DNA of 64,000 nucleotides from Azadirachta indica (GCA_022749755.1 CM040448.1:14444481-14508480); one strand, 5' to 3'; counted from the first letter of the stretch, positions 9,662 through 24,364 are shown. Notes: generated from the sequence alone by a model not told the origin. A program made the numbers and translations.

Positions 9662-12565
9662 TTTTTTTACATGGGACGATTAGCGGTTCTATTTTTTTAA
9701 TCAATTTTTAATATTTAAATTTACATATACTCAACAGTTAAAATTAAATTTGATTTATATATTAATTATGATATATATTAATTAATTAATTATATATTTA
9801 TATCTAATTTTAATCGTTAAATATATTTAAATTTAATAGTTAAGAATTGAAATAAAAAAATATAAAAAATATAGTGCTGCTAAATCTTCCTTTTATATAT
9901 ATATATATAAAATTTTTATAGGTCATGTTTTTTACTAATTTTGATTAAAAATTGAATCCCATTTGAGAATTTTAAAGTTAATATATGTTTTTTTTTTCTA
10001 AAAAGAAAGTTAATTATTTACATAATTGTTTAACAATTAGTATTAATTAAAATCTCATGAGATTTGCTTAAAAGCTTATTTTAAAACATTTAATTTATTA
10101 TTCCATCAAGTTACTTACTTAATTATTAAATTTTTAAAATTCAAAGAGTCAATTTTATTTAACTTTTGTGGTTTAAAAAATATATCAAGTCAAATTTTTG
10201 TTTTTAATTGACATATCAATCACCTTTTAATTCACCTATTGTCTTGTTAAGACGTGATTCGTGAAGTAAATTTGTTGACTTTTTTTCGGTTATTGAAAGA
10301 AAAAAATAAAGAAATAAATTCAATTTAAGTGAAAATAAATGAAGAGAAATTAGTGACCAACCAAATTATAGATTTTAACCTCTTCTAAATATTTCTCAAG
10401 ACTTTAGTTGGTATTATAATTCTTCTGCTATATATAGTTTAAAAATAAAATTAAAAAACTATTTAGTAACACTAATTTGAGTAAAATTGATTTTTTTTCA
10501 TTAATATTTATATTTGTTATGTTTGTTTAATAAGAAGTATAATTTTAAAATTACTATGCTTCAATATCAAATAAATTCTAAGTTTAAATTTTTAGTTATC
10601 AAAATTAAATTACTAGTTAATTAAAGATGAATATAAATGAATAATTACATGAAGAAGAAATTATTGTGTGGTTAAAATTGTCAGCTTATTCAAATTCGAT
10701 GAATTAATTAAGGGTGTGATATGAATGTGTGTGTGTGTGTATATCAAATAACACTTTAGTCTTTTTCAAGTTAGTGGGAAGTTGTAGTTGGGTTTTGAAA
10801 AATTTTAAAGTGAGCCACTTCCTCATTTTATTTAATATATATATATATAAATATATATATATATGTTAATAATAGTATAAAATATATTTTCATTTAAAAT
10901 TAATTCTACAATGACTTATTGATTGAATCTAATATATTACATTAATTTAACTGTTTATTATATTAGAACTGATTTGTTAATTGTTATATCATATACGGTC
11001 GAATATTTAAGTTATATATGAAAATATCACATGTACAAGATCAAACATGATATATATATATATATATATATAGCATAATATATATTCTCATAATTTTTGG
11101 AAAAATATTTTACCCATATTTATATTTATGAAATCAATCCCTTTTTTTGATACTATTATTATCCTTGTCAATGAATAATAAATAAATTAAAAAGATTATA
11201 AGTTTAATTAGTAATACCATAATATGTTTGATTTTAATCAATAATTAATTATAAAAAAGATTATAATTAATAGTTTTAAAAAAATTTATATATTCATTAT
11301 TAACCTCTTGTTTTAAGTAAGATTATAATAAAAGGAGTTTTGCAAAACATTTTACTTTCACTCTTTTCCTTGATCGATTTACGTCAAAGTTAGAATATAA
11401 AAGAGAAAGTTAAAAAATTTTATATATAAATATTGTGACAACTACATATACAATTGAAGGTAGCTAGCAATTAAAAAATATGAATTTTGATGCAAAGGTT
11501 GGATATTGAGGTAATTAATATTAACGAAGCCAACTTTGGATGTCTCATTGTTCGTTGGCCGCCCAAAGAGGGTGACAATTACATCAAACAACCAATACGT
11601 ATAGTAATCCACAAACTGTTTTTTGTTTCTTCTTTTATTTATTTATTTATTGCCGGCCAATTTCTCTTCAATTAAATTATTAGTTTTTCAACATTTTCTA
11701 TGAATATATACATATATATTTTAATTAAATAAAAATATTCAATTCAAGTCTTGTTATCACTTTCATTCATCTTCACCTAAGTCATTTTGATTCTTTTATT
11801 ATACTCTATTTTTCTTGGTCTAGTTGTTTAATTTATTATGTGAAAGCAATATTTTAGTATCTATTTCTTGCATAAATATTTATTTACTTATTTATTTATT
11901 ATATTCAACTCCACCCCACCACAAATAAATTGCACATGCAAATATTTGTAAATAATATTACAAATCATATATACTATATTAATTATTCTTTATGGTTGTT
12001 GATATATTAGCAGGACCATTGCATACATGTATCACATCTTCACAACTACCCTTTTCCTAAATTTTTCAGTTTTCCAATTAATGTTCTTTTCTTTTTCAAA
12101 AAAATAAATAAGTAAATAAGTAAATAATGGAATTTAGAGAAAGTGGAGATATAACTTCCTTAATTCACACATTGAATTTTTTTTTTTTGAGAAGAATTTT
12201 TTTTTATATATTTTTGTTATATATGTAAAAATGAATTGTATATTATTTGCATATTCTTTAGAAAGCTCTAAAATAAAGAAAATATTAAGACAAATAAACA
12301 AATAATATATTATTCTTCTCTTACAGTTTCTTTTATTATTATTTATTCTTATGTAATGAGTTGTTTCCCTAAACTTAAAACAAAGAGAATATTCTAAAAA
12401 CCACGTAGTTGAAAGAAGAAACTGTACTATATTTTTGCATATATTTGGACTAGGCCCCTAGAGTTTCCATAAACAAGCTGGCCGTAGCTGATCTAAAGCC
12501 ATTTTCTTTTCCTTCTTCTTCTTCTTCTTCTTCATACTCTTTCGAGGATTATCTCCACGGAGACC
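9600..12565. other. AT-rich intergenic DNA with microsatellites
   Basis: No gene is supported. The stretch holds CA/TA repeats at 9628-9660, (TA)n near 9890-9910, GT repeat near 10728, and (AT)n near 10843-10865 and 11048-11072. The last few hundred bases are presumably the GRAS promoter and leader, with a CTT-rich stretch at 12505-12532 typical of plant 5' UTRs. Confidence 0.6.
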
Positions 12566-14119
12566 ATGAACGGTATTCTTTGCTTTCCCATGCATGATAG
12601 CTTCAACCACGACCTCGCAATTCGAAGGTTTTGTCCAGCAAGAGTTGAGCAAGAACAAGAAGAGTGGGAAGAGATGATGAATCTTGAAGTTGAATTGCTT
12701 TCTCCTTCAGAAAACACTTCTGATACTCCTCGTTTTTCTGCTTCTGAGGTTGATGAGTTTGTTGACAGCTTCATCAACATGGATCAAGAAGATAACGAAG
12801 ATGACTTGATTAACATGTCATTGTCATCGGCTGCTAAATATGAAGATGAGATTTATGGAGGTGAGGCAGCAGATGATCATAAGTCGGAGATGAGTAGTAT
12901 TTCATGTGAAGATTTTAGGGTTGTTCCTGAAATGGTGCCTAGTGTAGAGGAAGTGAGCCATGGTGTGGACCAAGGGCTTCATCTGGTTCACCTGCTTTTA
13001 GCTTGTGCTGAAGCTGTGGGTTGTAGGGATACTCAATTGGCAGACTCAATGCTTAGCCAAATTTGGGCGTCAGCTAATCCTTGGGGTGATTCATTACAAA
13101 GAGTTTCCTTCTGTTTTGCTATGGGATTGAAATCTAGGCTTTCACTTCTTCAAAACATCAATGCAAATGGTACATTCGTAAATGGAGCTATAGATGCGTC
13201 TTTGATTACAAGAGAAGAGAAAATAGAAGCTTTTCAACTTCTATACCAAACAACTCCTTATATTGCTCTTGGTTTCATGGCTGCAAATGGAGCTATATGT
13301 CAAGCAGCACAAGGGAAAGATTCCTTGCATATCATTGATTTAGGTATGGAACACACTCTTCAATGGCCTTCTTTGTTAAGAAGTCTAGCTTCAAGGCTTG
13401 ACGGTCCTCCGAAAATCCGGATCACTGGTTTAATCAATGATCAAAATCACTCGGAGCTCGAAGCCAGCATGAACTCGCTTGTTCAGGATGCGAGCTCACA
13501 AGGCATCAGTTTAGAATTCTCCACGATAGCAGAGCAGGTCACACCATCACTTTTAACTAAAGAGAACCTAAACTTGAGAGAAGGGGAAACATTGTTTGTC
13601 AATAGCATTATGCATTTACACAAGTATGTCAAAGAAAGTAGAGGCTCCCTCAAGGCAATACTCCAAGCAATCAAGAAACTAAATCCAGCTTTGCTTACAG
13701 TTGTGGAGCAAGATGCTAACCACAATGGTCCCTTCTTCCTTGGGAGATTTCTTGAATCTCTTCATTACTACTCTGCAATTTTTGACTCCCTTGAAGCTAG
13801 TTTGCCGCGAAATAGTCTTCAGAGGATGAACATTGAGAGACTACATTTTGCTGAGGAAATTCGCAACATTGTAGCTTACGAGGGCTCAGATAGGATTGAA
13901 AGGCACGAGAGAGCAGATCAGTGGAGGAGGCAATTAGGCAGAGCTGGGTTTCAGGTTGTGGGACTGAAGAGTGTGAGTCAAGCCAGAATGATGCTATCTG
14001 TTTATGGTTGTGATGGATATACTTTGGCATGCGAGAAAGGTTGTCTTTTGCTTGGATGGAAAGGCAGACCAATAATGATTGCATCTGCTTGGCAAGTCAA
14101 CAATGCTTCATCTTCTTAA
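12566..14119 (+). CDS. GRAS-family transcriptional regulator (non-DELLA, RGL-like)
   Basis: This intronless gene encodes 517 aa. GRAS proteins are plant nuclear regulators of hormone, root and symbiosis programmes. The GRAS domain runs from about residue 136 to 511: leucine-rich I (VHLLLACAEAVGCRD), the VHIID box as LHIIDLGMEHTLQWPSLL, IRITGL, the DELLA-like VNSIMHLHKY near 345, a PFYRE-type region with FFLGRFLESLHYYSAIFDSL, RRQLGRAGF, and the SAW end (MIASAWQ). The N-terminal 130 residues are acidic and have no DELLA or VHYNP motif, so gibberellin/GID1-triggered turnover is not expected even though the domain is DELLA-like. Such proteins are often named RGL1-like. Which non-DELLA clade it belongs to needs a tree. 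Confidence 0.93.
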   Translation: MNGILCFPMHDSFNHDLAIRRFCPARVEQEQEEWEEMMNLEVELLSPSENTSDTPRFSASEVDEFVDSFINMDQEDNEDDLINMSLSSAAKYEDEIYGGEAADDHKSEMSSISCEDFRVVPEMVPSVEEVSHGVDQGLHLVHLLLACAEAVGCRDTQLADSMLSQIWASANPWGDSLQRVSFCFAMGLKSRLSLLQNINANGTFVNGAIDASLITREEKIEAFQLLYQTTPYIALGFMAANGAICQAAQGKDSLHIIDLGMEHTLQWPSLLRSLASRLDGPPKIRITGLINDQNHSELEASMNSLVQDASSQGISLEFSTIAEQVTPSLLTKENLNLREGETLFVNSIMHLHKYVKESRGSLKAILQAIKKLNPALLTVVEQDANHNGPFFLGRFLESLHYYSAIFDSLEASLPRNSLQRMNIERLHFAEEIRNIVAYEGSDRIERHERADQWRRQLGRAGFQVVGLKSVSQARMMLSVYGCDGYTLACEKGCLLLGWKGRPIMIASAWQVNNASSS

Positions 14120-14954
14120 TCTCATCATTCATCTGTCATTGAGACTAAGTTCATTGAAGTGTTACAGAATAAAAATACGTAGATTATCTTGCAAGATAAT
14201 CCTGAAAAACCTAAACGGGTATAAGAAATTTCTTTGTCCGAAGGACTTTTCTTTGAAGGATAGCTTTTAGTCTCCAACATTTTTTGTGTAATTTACATCT
14301 TAATGTCAAAATTTCACATGGATAAAAAGGATTGGTTTTGGTTTTGGATTTACTAAGACTAGTATATACCATCACCTAACAAGTAGTCTCGCCCAACCTC
14401 ATGTTAGGTTTCGAGTACCATGATCATTCTTTGCCTAAATCGGCCGTTAGTCATTTTCCAGATGCATTATTTTGTACAAATTTGGAGCATTCAAACCTGG
14501 GAAAAGTTAAATGCAAGTCCTATAAGATGGCCTAGTCTCAATACAAGCTCAAATCAGGGTGCATTGAGCTCAAAGGAAACCAATTATAGTTAGGTTAGAT
14601 TTTTAAAATTTCAGCTCCACGAGGGCTATAATTTCCACAAAATATATTGATAGGTGAGATAAATTGACTGCAAATCTGGCAACAACTAGAGCATTCATGT
14701 CAGCAGCAGAAAAATCAAATGTGCAAACTGCAATACTCTTGACGTAAGTAAAATGTAACATGCTACAGCTGTTTCTGTCAGTTTTGCAAGAAGAAAGAGA
14801 AGCATTGAAGGGTTATTTTGGAGAACCTCTTCCATTTAAAAAACAACAATGGAAGCCAATTTCCCGTATCTATGAATATATCTATCTCTTGGGAGTCTAC
14901 AATTGAATGAATGTAATAAATCTCAGAAGGGACAACTGTGGAATCATTAGACCA
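14120..14954. other. Convergent 3' UTRs
   Basis: This lies between the GRAS gene (+) and the PB1-RAF kinase (-), tail to tail. No separate coding region is seen; it probably contains both 3' UTRs. Confidence 0.55.
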
Positions 14955-17900
14955 TTACTTAGACAGCTTGTGACCATGCCCTTTGGTTTGGCTAGCCACT
15001 GTAGACATTACACGTAAGCGGCCGGCAATTTCTGTGAAGGATGGCCTAGCTGCAGGATTTGGCGCCCAACACTCCTCCATTAAACCTTTCCATTCGGCAT
15101 CACAGTAGCTTGGAATTGTAGGCCTCAACGTGTTATTTACAATTCCTCCTGCATGCAAGGAAAGATATTTAAGATAACTTAGTTATCCAGAAAAATAAAT
15201 GAATATCCAAATTCAATTTTTATCTTTCTAGATTTTTGACAGAGAAAAGAGACCACAACCTAGGGCTGGTTGGAATTATCAGTTGACTTGAGCCATAAAC
15301 GAAAACTTCTACTTTAGACTTCATATAATCTATAGTAATGCCAGATTTTCATTTGAGTCCGTGTAAAGATGAAAATGGTTTTGCGGATTCAAATTTTATC
15401 CAGGTGTTTCGTTTTGGTTATACAGGCATAATCCAAAGAAGGCAAAGAAAGGAAGAGTTCTTGAGATAAACCTATGATTGCACCATAGTGCATATTAGCA
15501 TATGGCTCCTCCCCGGTAAGAATCTCCCATAAGACTATACCAAAAGAGAACACATCAACCTGCAGACCAACATGGACATGTGAGTAACCCATGCTTGTGA
15601 GGGACAAAATTCAACAGCTAGAGAGGGGTAAAGGGTGAAACTAAAAACCCGTAGAAGCACCCCATCCTAATTCCTTAATTTCCTAATAATATATAATACA
15701 CACAAGCATATTTTTTGAAAATCACAAGTGTAATGAGATATTCTGTACCACCAGATTCTTGATAATTAATTGATATGGAAGAAGAAAATAAGAAATAAAT
15801 TCCACCCACTAGTAGCAGCGATATCTTTGAAACATTTACATTGTCAGGAGCATTTTTCCAAGGTTTACAAGGAAAATAAATTAGTATCAACAATTTTATT
15901 TTTTTTCATTTTGTCATGCAATTGCTGAATAAGTTATCATGAGTGATATCTTACCTTTTCTGAGACCTTGTTGCTGCTGCCACTCAGCAACTCAGGGGCC
16001 ATCCATGGTAATGTTCCCCGTACACCACCAGAAACCAAGGTAGTTCGCTTGATTTTTGATAGCCCAAAATCACCAACCTGGAAAGGAGTAACAGAATATT
16101 TTGAATCATTAACAATTAGCATGATTGTTAATGAGATTATCTTTTCACCAGCAGGGCTAGCACCATCAACATTACCTTGCAAATTGGCCGCGAAGGATCT
16201 TTCAAGTTTACAAGCAAATTGTCACATTTCAAATCAAAATGCACAATATTCTTTGAGTGCAGATATTCCATACCAAAAGCTGCATCCATAGCAATTATTA
16301 GCCTCCTACGACGATCAAGAAACCTGCAAATTAAGATTAAAAAACGGGAAGCAAAGGATAAGCACAATTTATTTGGATTTGCCAGTCTCAAATCCCACTA
16401 TAGCTTTTCCGAACAATGTCAAATATTAGTATGATAATCCGAATAAAATTTAAAATTTTATTATGGAGGTATCATTTTAGACCACATGATGTCAAGTAGA
16501 TATTCACGGATCATATAACACAAGGTTTTCACCTATCCTTGCGAACCAAAACATGCCTAAGAGAACCGTCAACCATATACTCTGTCACAGTAGCTAATGT
16601 ACCGCCAGGTCCATCTTGCACTACACCATAAAATGCGACGACATTTGGATGGTGAAGCTTAGAAAGAATTTCTGCTTCCTTCCAAAACTCAACTGTCTGA
16701 ACAAGTCAGTCAGGATAAAGTATTAGGAAAGTACATTTACAAGAGATAGTCTTAACTAAAGGGACTACAATAAAAAAGAAAAACTATTTTATAAATAAAG
16801 CAAGCAAAAATATCCTCAATTTTCTTCCGATAAGCAATAGGACTGAATTACAAAGTGAGATGATATATAGCTAAGACACTACATTAATATGATAAAACGT
16901 AGTCATGATCCACATTATGCAAGAAAATTTCCTTATGCTAAGACAAGCTGCACATTTTTCTTTTCAAGGAAAACATGGAAGTGTATTAAACATATGTTTG
17001 AAAGTATGTCAAGCATTTGTTTACACATAAAATTGTTGAGAAGGTTGGACTAATGTGCAGAAGTTGGGGCTTAGTCTGATATATTTAGTACAGATTGGAA
17101 TCAAGGAGTAAGTACCAATCTTTCCTGCTCCGATGATCCTCCAGTGAAGCAGCTCTTCTTAATTCTCTTAATGGCAACATCAGTTCCCCTCCATTTTCCG
17201 TGATACACAGTCCCAAAAGTACCAGAACCCAGCTCTTTCTGCTCTTCAAGATCTTCATTCTTTATAACCTTTATGTATATCCAGAAGAAATAGTGAAGCA
17301 GAAGTTCAATGGAGCAAACTAAATGTCATTAGAGGTAGGCAGAAAAGTTCAAAAAAAAAGAAATAAAAACCCAGATAGTCTAAGGCATGTCTCTACTTTC
17401 GTGTATGTGTGTCATGGAACCCAAAAAGGGCAAAATGAGTGAGCAAGCCAAAGCTTTTACAGGATAAAACATAGTGATGCAGAATTATCCAACAAATCCA
17501 AACTCCATAGCATTCATAAAAGAAAATAAAGAAAAAATTCATGAAATCTCTTTGTATAAACACATCAATAATATAAACAAACCATTACTATGGCGTCAAA
17601 GCAGCCTATTGAGACAGAGGTCAGACACTAATCCAAAACATTTCCCAAATCATCAGAGATACTAACAATCAATAAAAATGACAGGTTTTAAATTATTGTA
17701 GGCAAACAAGAAAACTCTTGTAACATTAATTAACCGTGAGTAATAATGAGAAGACCATAATTCTGTTAATCCAATAACTAACAGCATTGAACACATTTAT
17801 TTAGTCAATAACCACATTTGAAATGAATTGGAAACTTCAAATAGGGTTGCCTAGAAAGCCGGGAAAACCAGTTCACTGTTAGTGTACATGAATAATGAAG

Positions 17901-20900
17901 CTTCAAAAGTGCATCTCTTTTTGACTAAAAAATTTCTATGTTTTCTTACAAAATCACATTATTCGTTGGAAGAAAAGGGGGCTTGGCCATGGTAATTGCA
18001 TTAGGAAGGGCCAAATTTCAGTATGACAAGGAACTAGGTCAAGACATTTGAATTTATAATTCACTTGAGGCTAACTAACTGCAAAGCTCTACAAAACTCT
18101 CAAACCTTCTGCACATTTTATTGTTCAGAAGCCTTATTTCATTATGAAAATGCTCAAACTTTGGTGGACATTAAAATTTTATGTATATCACGATTTCCTC
18201 ACACCATTCATCTTGAGAAGTAGAATCACCCAATGCTGACCTTCCAACTTCAAGGAGAAAAAAACTGATTTTGATAAAAGCACTGTTCCATAAACACCCA
18301 ATGCTCCCAAAAGATAATACATACATACATGCATGATCAATCCGATAAGAATATCAGCTGCACAACTTCTGCATCATGTTAAAGCACAGATCAATATAGC
18401 ATCATACCTGCACTGAACTGATATCGAAATCTCCCAAAGAAGGATCAAGAGGAGGTAGACCAATATTCCTGTTACCTGCATTCCCTTCCTGAAAGGATTA
18501 AAGTGGTAAAAATTCCACCAACAGCAATATAAATTATGAGTTCTTAACCAAATGATAATGAACGAAATATATTACCTCATACTCTGACTCTGCTGTTCTT
18601 AGGTTCTCCATCATGGCATCAAATTGCATACTCTCACTAACACTAGGGTCAGCTCCAAATGCTTTCTGATTATCTTCACCAAAATTGATCTGAGAATCCA
18701 CATGGCCCATCGGAACTCCATCTTTTGTTAGAGGTGTAAAATGATACAATCTACTGTCTTCTTCCACAATTTCTCCAGGTGCAGATGAAAGCCCAAGATG
18801 CTCTTGGTCAATCAGAGGAAGATCTTTTTGACCAAACTCTTCTTGAGCCAAATTTCGGAAATACGACCAGCGCTTTGGCTCATGATTTTCCATGTTCACA
18901 CTTATGCCAGCTCCATCTTTGTGCAGCGGATTAATACCAGAGGAATCCTCTGAAATTAGTGCTTTGGAGTATATATCTGAAAGGAAATCACGAGGGAACC
19001 TGTCATCAATATCAACACTGATGTCTACCCGCCCTTTTGCTGAAACACCAACAGAGGGTATTCCTTGAGAAACACCATTAGCAGAGCTCTCCGATGCCAA
19101 CCCTACGTGCTGAATATTGGAAACTACATGGCTCACAGCAGGAAGTTCTGGTCCAGATCCATTTTCATCAACCATTAGTTTCTTATGGTATTCTGTTGGA
19201 CCATTTGTCTCCTTGTTGTCCAAAATGTTTGGAATTGACATTTCCTCAAGAAGCTTAGAGTTTGTCTGAGAAATTGCATCAGCAAACTCTTTATGCTTCT
19301 GAAGTTGTGCAAGTCCATCTTCAATGGTTTGAGCAACAGTGTGCAATTTTTCGTCAGATTCTGAGACTGGATCCTGCTGGACAATATCAGAACGTGAATG
19401 AGATATGAGAAACTGAGAACCTAAGGAGTCATCAGATTTTGACAATCGATTCAGCAAATCGCCTTGCTCCCTTGGTATCTTCTCCGAGTAATAAATCCTC
19501 TGAGGAGGCACAGGTGGCTCGAAGTAGCTCAAATCATTTGGATTGGTCTCTGAATCACCATGACCAGGACCAAGAGTGCTACTAGACGTGGAACATAAGT
19601 CATCATCATTAGTTTTAGGAATCTGCACTGCATTGACAGAATCAACTGGTGGAGAAAACTTTTGAGGTTCTTGGTGCTTTCCATCACTTTCTTCTGGAAA
19701 TAAAGGTATATCTCCCTGGGGTACACCAACAGGTACTGCTGTTTCTTCTACTGCAAAGTGCTTCATCACATGAGGATTATCTGGCTGAACTGAACCATCG
19801 GGTAATACCTTCCCCTGCCTTACCATTATCTGTGGATTTTGTACCTGTAAAACACTATATTGGTGTCCATCACTCAAAACTCCGGGTTGATTTGTACGAT
19901 CATAAAGAGGCATTGAAGTTGGAATTTCTCCAAAAGGAGAGTAGCTAGAAGGATCAGGCCCATAGTGCAGTGGGTACTCCCTAGTTTCTCTCAGATGCAT
20001 CGCCTGACCATGATGAAACTGTGGATAGGTTTCATGGGCAGCAGAGGAACCTGATAGAATAGTTGCAGAGGAATGAATAGTTGATGATGGGACAATGTTG
20101 CCAATCAAAGTTGAAGTGCTAATGCCAGCCGAGTCTGCCGCAGCTCTACTTGTCCCCCTCTCAATGTTATGCCCATCAAACTCATCCAAATCATTTGCTG
20201 AAGAGCTCCTCAAACCATGCAGACTCATGCTTCTTCTGGATCCCGAGTCCATTCCATTTACTGCAACCACATACTCAATCTCAGAATCACCATCCAAGCT
20301 GCTTAGACCAGACTGGGCCTCAGCCAAATCACTCATGGAAAACAGAAACATCCTGATCTTTTGTGATCCTTCTCTATCTTGAAGCTCATTATACTCCTCC
20401 ATCATATTCTGCAGATCCTCATCACATGACACAGAAACTAATGCATCGAGATCCTCCCCTGGGAGCTGATACTTAATCACATGAACTTGATTATAAACTT
20501 CTAAAGCTTTCTGCCTGAGCCGCTGCCAAGAAATGTCTTTTCTTATACGAATAATGCGTGTTTCACCTCCAACATACCGAAGTTTTCCATCACTTGGCCG
20601 GGGCAGGATTTTGCCACCAAAGCTGCAGAGAACTTTCATCTTCGTTGATGAGCTATCAGAGGCTTCTGAGGATGCATATCCATGTATTGACCCTCGATTA
20701 CTTTCATAACCTGAGGTTTGAGGTATAGACTGAAATGAACTGTAGTTGCTTCTGTCTTCAGGCAGAGAAGAGTTTTTTCTCTCAAACTCTTTCTGACCTT
20801 TCTCCACTAAAGTGAGCATTGAAATATCTGACCCACTGTCAGACCCTGTATGACTGATGCCTAAAATTCCCTTTAGTTCCATATACCCAGTAGCATAATT

Positions 20901-21161
20901 GGGATCACCAGAAATTTTTGGAATGAAAGGCTTCCTAGGATTCACTCGGTCACGCATAAATTCAAGAGAAAACTCCTCGCCTGTTATGGAGTAATTAAGC
21001 ACTGGCTTAACTTCTGATATATTATGGTCAGGAGCTATCACATTAGGAGCTATGCTGCTGGAAGGATCCAGTATATATGCCTGTGATGCAGGCTGGAATT
21101 CTCCATGTCCAGGTTCCATAGAATTGTATTGATACTGTTGATGTATTCTGGATGGATCCAT
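14955..21161 (-). CDS. PB1-domain RAF-like protein kinase (MAPKKK group B)
   Basis: Eight coding exons, all junctions GT-AG and in frame: 21161-18576, 18488-18408, 17268-17116, 16696-16533, 16323-16176, 16077-15955, 15559-15472, 15148-14955, giving 1178 aa. The PB1 domain (residues about 174-276) starts [20 protein letters not shown] and includes the acidic DEDLQNM part. A long Ser-rich disordered middle follows. The kinase domain (about 895-1165) has G-loop GSGTFG (903-908), VAIK Lys923, HFDLKCDN (1023-1030, with HFD in place of HRD, usual for RAF-like), DFG (1047-1049), APE (1071-1073) and the late motif [20 protein letters not shown]. These kinases act in the cytosol, and group B RAFs phosphorylate SnRK2s in ABA/osmotic signalling. 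That role is inferred from family. All catalytic residues are present. Confidence 0.95.
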
Positions 21162-22280
21162 TCAAATGTTGTTCAGATGGGATTTATCCCAATATCATGG
21201 AGATTACAAATAATCCATAAGCAAACAGTCCATCCACATCCAGCACATTCCAAACTAGAATCTGTGATCAAAGACAAGATTACAAACCTGCCAAGAACAG
21301 CAGCAGAGTTTTTCCAATTTACTTACACCGGAAGTGGTTTCCTCTAATTTATGAAGCCCTAGAAATGATGTGTGCAACAGAAGTCCAAGCTTAAACTAGC
21401 AAAAATACTCCGGACAATACTAATCTGCGTACAAGATAAAGTAAAGAGAGGAAAAGTGAGTAACAATATCAATATAATGGTAAAATATAAACTGGAAGTA
21501 GCCACAAAATTCAAGCCTTGAAAAATAAAATACAAAACTGGTTATACACATTCTATCTAAAGAAACAAATAAAAGATAAGACAAAATCCGCTTAACACCT
21601 AAACATTTTTCTTCTGTTGCATTGTGGTTATATTACTAAAGGCATTATTAAAGGAATGATCTATAATTTTCGCAACATAGAAACATTCAAGCCTAGAACT
21701 TATTAATTTTATCAGATCCGGCCTCAAAAATAACATGTACACTTATCCGTCTGTTGAACTATAATCTTTTATCTTTAAAAAACTATTTAAAATTTGCGCT
21801 CCAATTTTTATCCCTACTCATCAATATTTTAAAATCTTCTAATAGAATTAAACATCAATTAGATAAGCAAATCGTCAATAAGAAATCTACCTCCAACAGA
21901 TATTAACTGTAATTATCAAAATTAACACTAATAAGTTGCAACAAATCGAAAACTACTTTGACTAACCCAGATCAAATCAAACCAACCTACATCTAATATC
22001 TTGAATTATTAACACTTTTATCTCTGTTCACACAAAAAACAAAAAGAAAAACTCTCAGCAGTTGAAAAGATTTACCTTTTAGCTAGTAAAGGACGGTGGC
22101 TTTGGTTTTTCGAAAGGGTTTAAGAGAAGCAGCCATCACTGTACCGAACGAAGTCACTCTTTTTGAACTTAAAATATGAGAAAAACGCATGATAATCTCT
22201 ATTTTTCTCTCATTGTCTTTCACTTTCCATCTATAGCTTCATGGGTTTCTTCTCTTTTATCTTCTGCTGCTGCAAAAATT
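21162..22280 (-). other. PB1-RAF kinase 5' leader, probably spliced
   Basis: On the minus strand a GTAAGT donor lies near 21325 and pyrimidine-rich leader-like sequence lies near 22080-22280. A leader intron is therefore likely, as is common in this family. The exact 5' end and exon limits were not resolved. Confidence 0.4.
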
Positions 22281-23220
22281 GAATCTTTCTTAGACAATTT
22301 AAAAAGACTACTCACGCTCTCTTTGTCTGTAATCAGATATAAATTCTTCCGCTAATAGTCAAACAAGAAAAACAATACGTAAAATACGCAGAAAGTCCTC
22401 GTCAATTTTCTATATTTACTCAAAAGCCATCACTATTTTGTTTTACCAAAATAACCTTCTTGTTAAGTTGTTGCTGTTCGTGGCACAATCCTCTGCTTCT
22501 CTTCCTTTCCATTCCTCTACAACATATTCCTAATAACTCTTCTAATTAAAGATCAAGGTCTTGAGTAATAACCATAAAAATAGATGTGGATGATCATAGA
22601 TTTGCAAGAAACTACAGATCAAATTAGCCAAGTGTACGGTTCATATGTGAAGGTGCACCATTCATAAAATAGATGTGGATGTATTATAAAAAATTAAAGG
22701 AAATGTAGGGAAAAAAAAAAAGAGGAATTAAATCTAGGGCATGGTTCCCAATCCCCTATTTCAATACATGAAAAGAGGAAAAATTTTAATATAAAAGATA
22801 GTGCATGATGAATATCTAAAATGCCTTTAGCCTTTAGGTTGATTTATTGCCATGTGCTATCGATCATACTGTGATCTGATCTTGGATTAATTAATGGGAA
22901 TTGGGAACCATTTTGCCAAGAATGCAATTCATAAGAAAAAAAAATTGTGTCATATATATAGTTACTTACATGACATGACTATCATACTTTATATCAAAGC
23001 ATGCAATATGTTAATCATAAGATAACCCATTGTAACAATTGTCACATTTTGCTAATCATTTTCATTTCATTGGGAACCCTTTTTTTTTTTTTTTTTGGTT
23101 TATGGTTATTGTTATATTTGTCTCAAACTATAAGCAAATAAGGAGGGAAATGCCCACATGTCAAATACTGAGGGTTCGTAGATAACATACTTTGTACATC
23201 ACCAATATTGAGTTCGTTTA

Positions 23221-23256
<36 letters not shown>

Positions 23257-24364
23257 TGAGACTTGGATAAAGTTCTAAACTTTGATTACCTTTAAAGGTA
23301 AGAAAATGAGTGATGGGAAATTTTTGGCGTCTTATAAAATATTTGTGATACATTGATATTGGTTTGACCTTGTTAAACAAGAAATTTAACACTTTGTAAT
23401 TCCCATATAATTGGGTATAATAATATTGGTGTCCCTAAACTTTTATATTTTCATATTAAAGACATAATTTATTATGTATATTGTAATACATCCCTAATTG
23501 GCAATTGCTATCGAAAATTTAAAAGAATTTGAATATCATTCAATATTAAGTTACGTACTTTAACATTATGATGGTAAAGAAATCAATATGATCATATAAA
23601 GGTTAAAGACTTATTTGATACAAATAGATAAATATTAAAATTTAGGGACCCAAATGATATAACTTGTTAATATTAATTATAAGATTAAATAATTAATTAA
23701 GATTTGTGCTAATCTCTAGTGGGTCTATCTTGTTAGTTAATTTTTTGTATTAAATAACAATTTTTATAGTATATATATATATATATATATATTAACTGGA
23801 GGCTATAAAAGATTAAGAATTGGGGATGGTCGGTCAAGTTGGCTCTTGTTTTTTATTTCCAACTTTTGCTTTATTCATGGTTTCTATGCAATTGGTCGGT
23901 TTCTTATCACTTTCTTTGTGATTATTTTGTCAAAAAATATAAGACGTCTTTTTCTAGCAAATTCAACGAAAGAAAAAACAGTTTGTCACATAAATGATTT
24001 CATTGGTTATCAGATCACCTCAAAATATGAGCCGACCATATTTTTAATTTTATTTTTCTTTTAAAAATTAAAAATAATAAAATCCTAGTCTTACAAAATT
24101 TGAATTTCTACTAGCACTAATTCATGAACAATCCTTAGTTCACATCAAATTTGTTCTTACATTTTGAATATGCTGCTGCCTACCTCACATTAATCCCTTG
24201 ATTTTCTCTGTCAAAATTTTCTTCATCTTGTTGTCTATATTTTCATTGTTTTTTTGCAACATATTTTTTGTAAGTACAAATTATTAAGTATTTGCATTTA
24301 ATTGTTTGATGTACATGACAATTATCTAGTTAAGTGATTTTATTGCTTTGTTGCTGTATATAGT
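22281..24364. other. AT-rich intergenic DNA
   Basis: No gene is supported. The stretch includes a 20-base poly(T) near 23080, (AT)14 at 23224-23251 and (TA)n near 23771-23792. Short open frames here are low-complexity. Confidence 0.6.

Noticed and set aside
9356..9711. Overlapping open frames near 9.4-9.7 kb
   Set aside because: They overlap on both strands in a CA/TA microsatellite and in the NF-YC promoter.
11487..11675. 62-codon frame beginning MMQRLDIEV
   Set aside because: No recognisable domain or splice context; isolated in AT-rich DNA.
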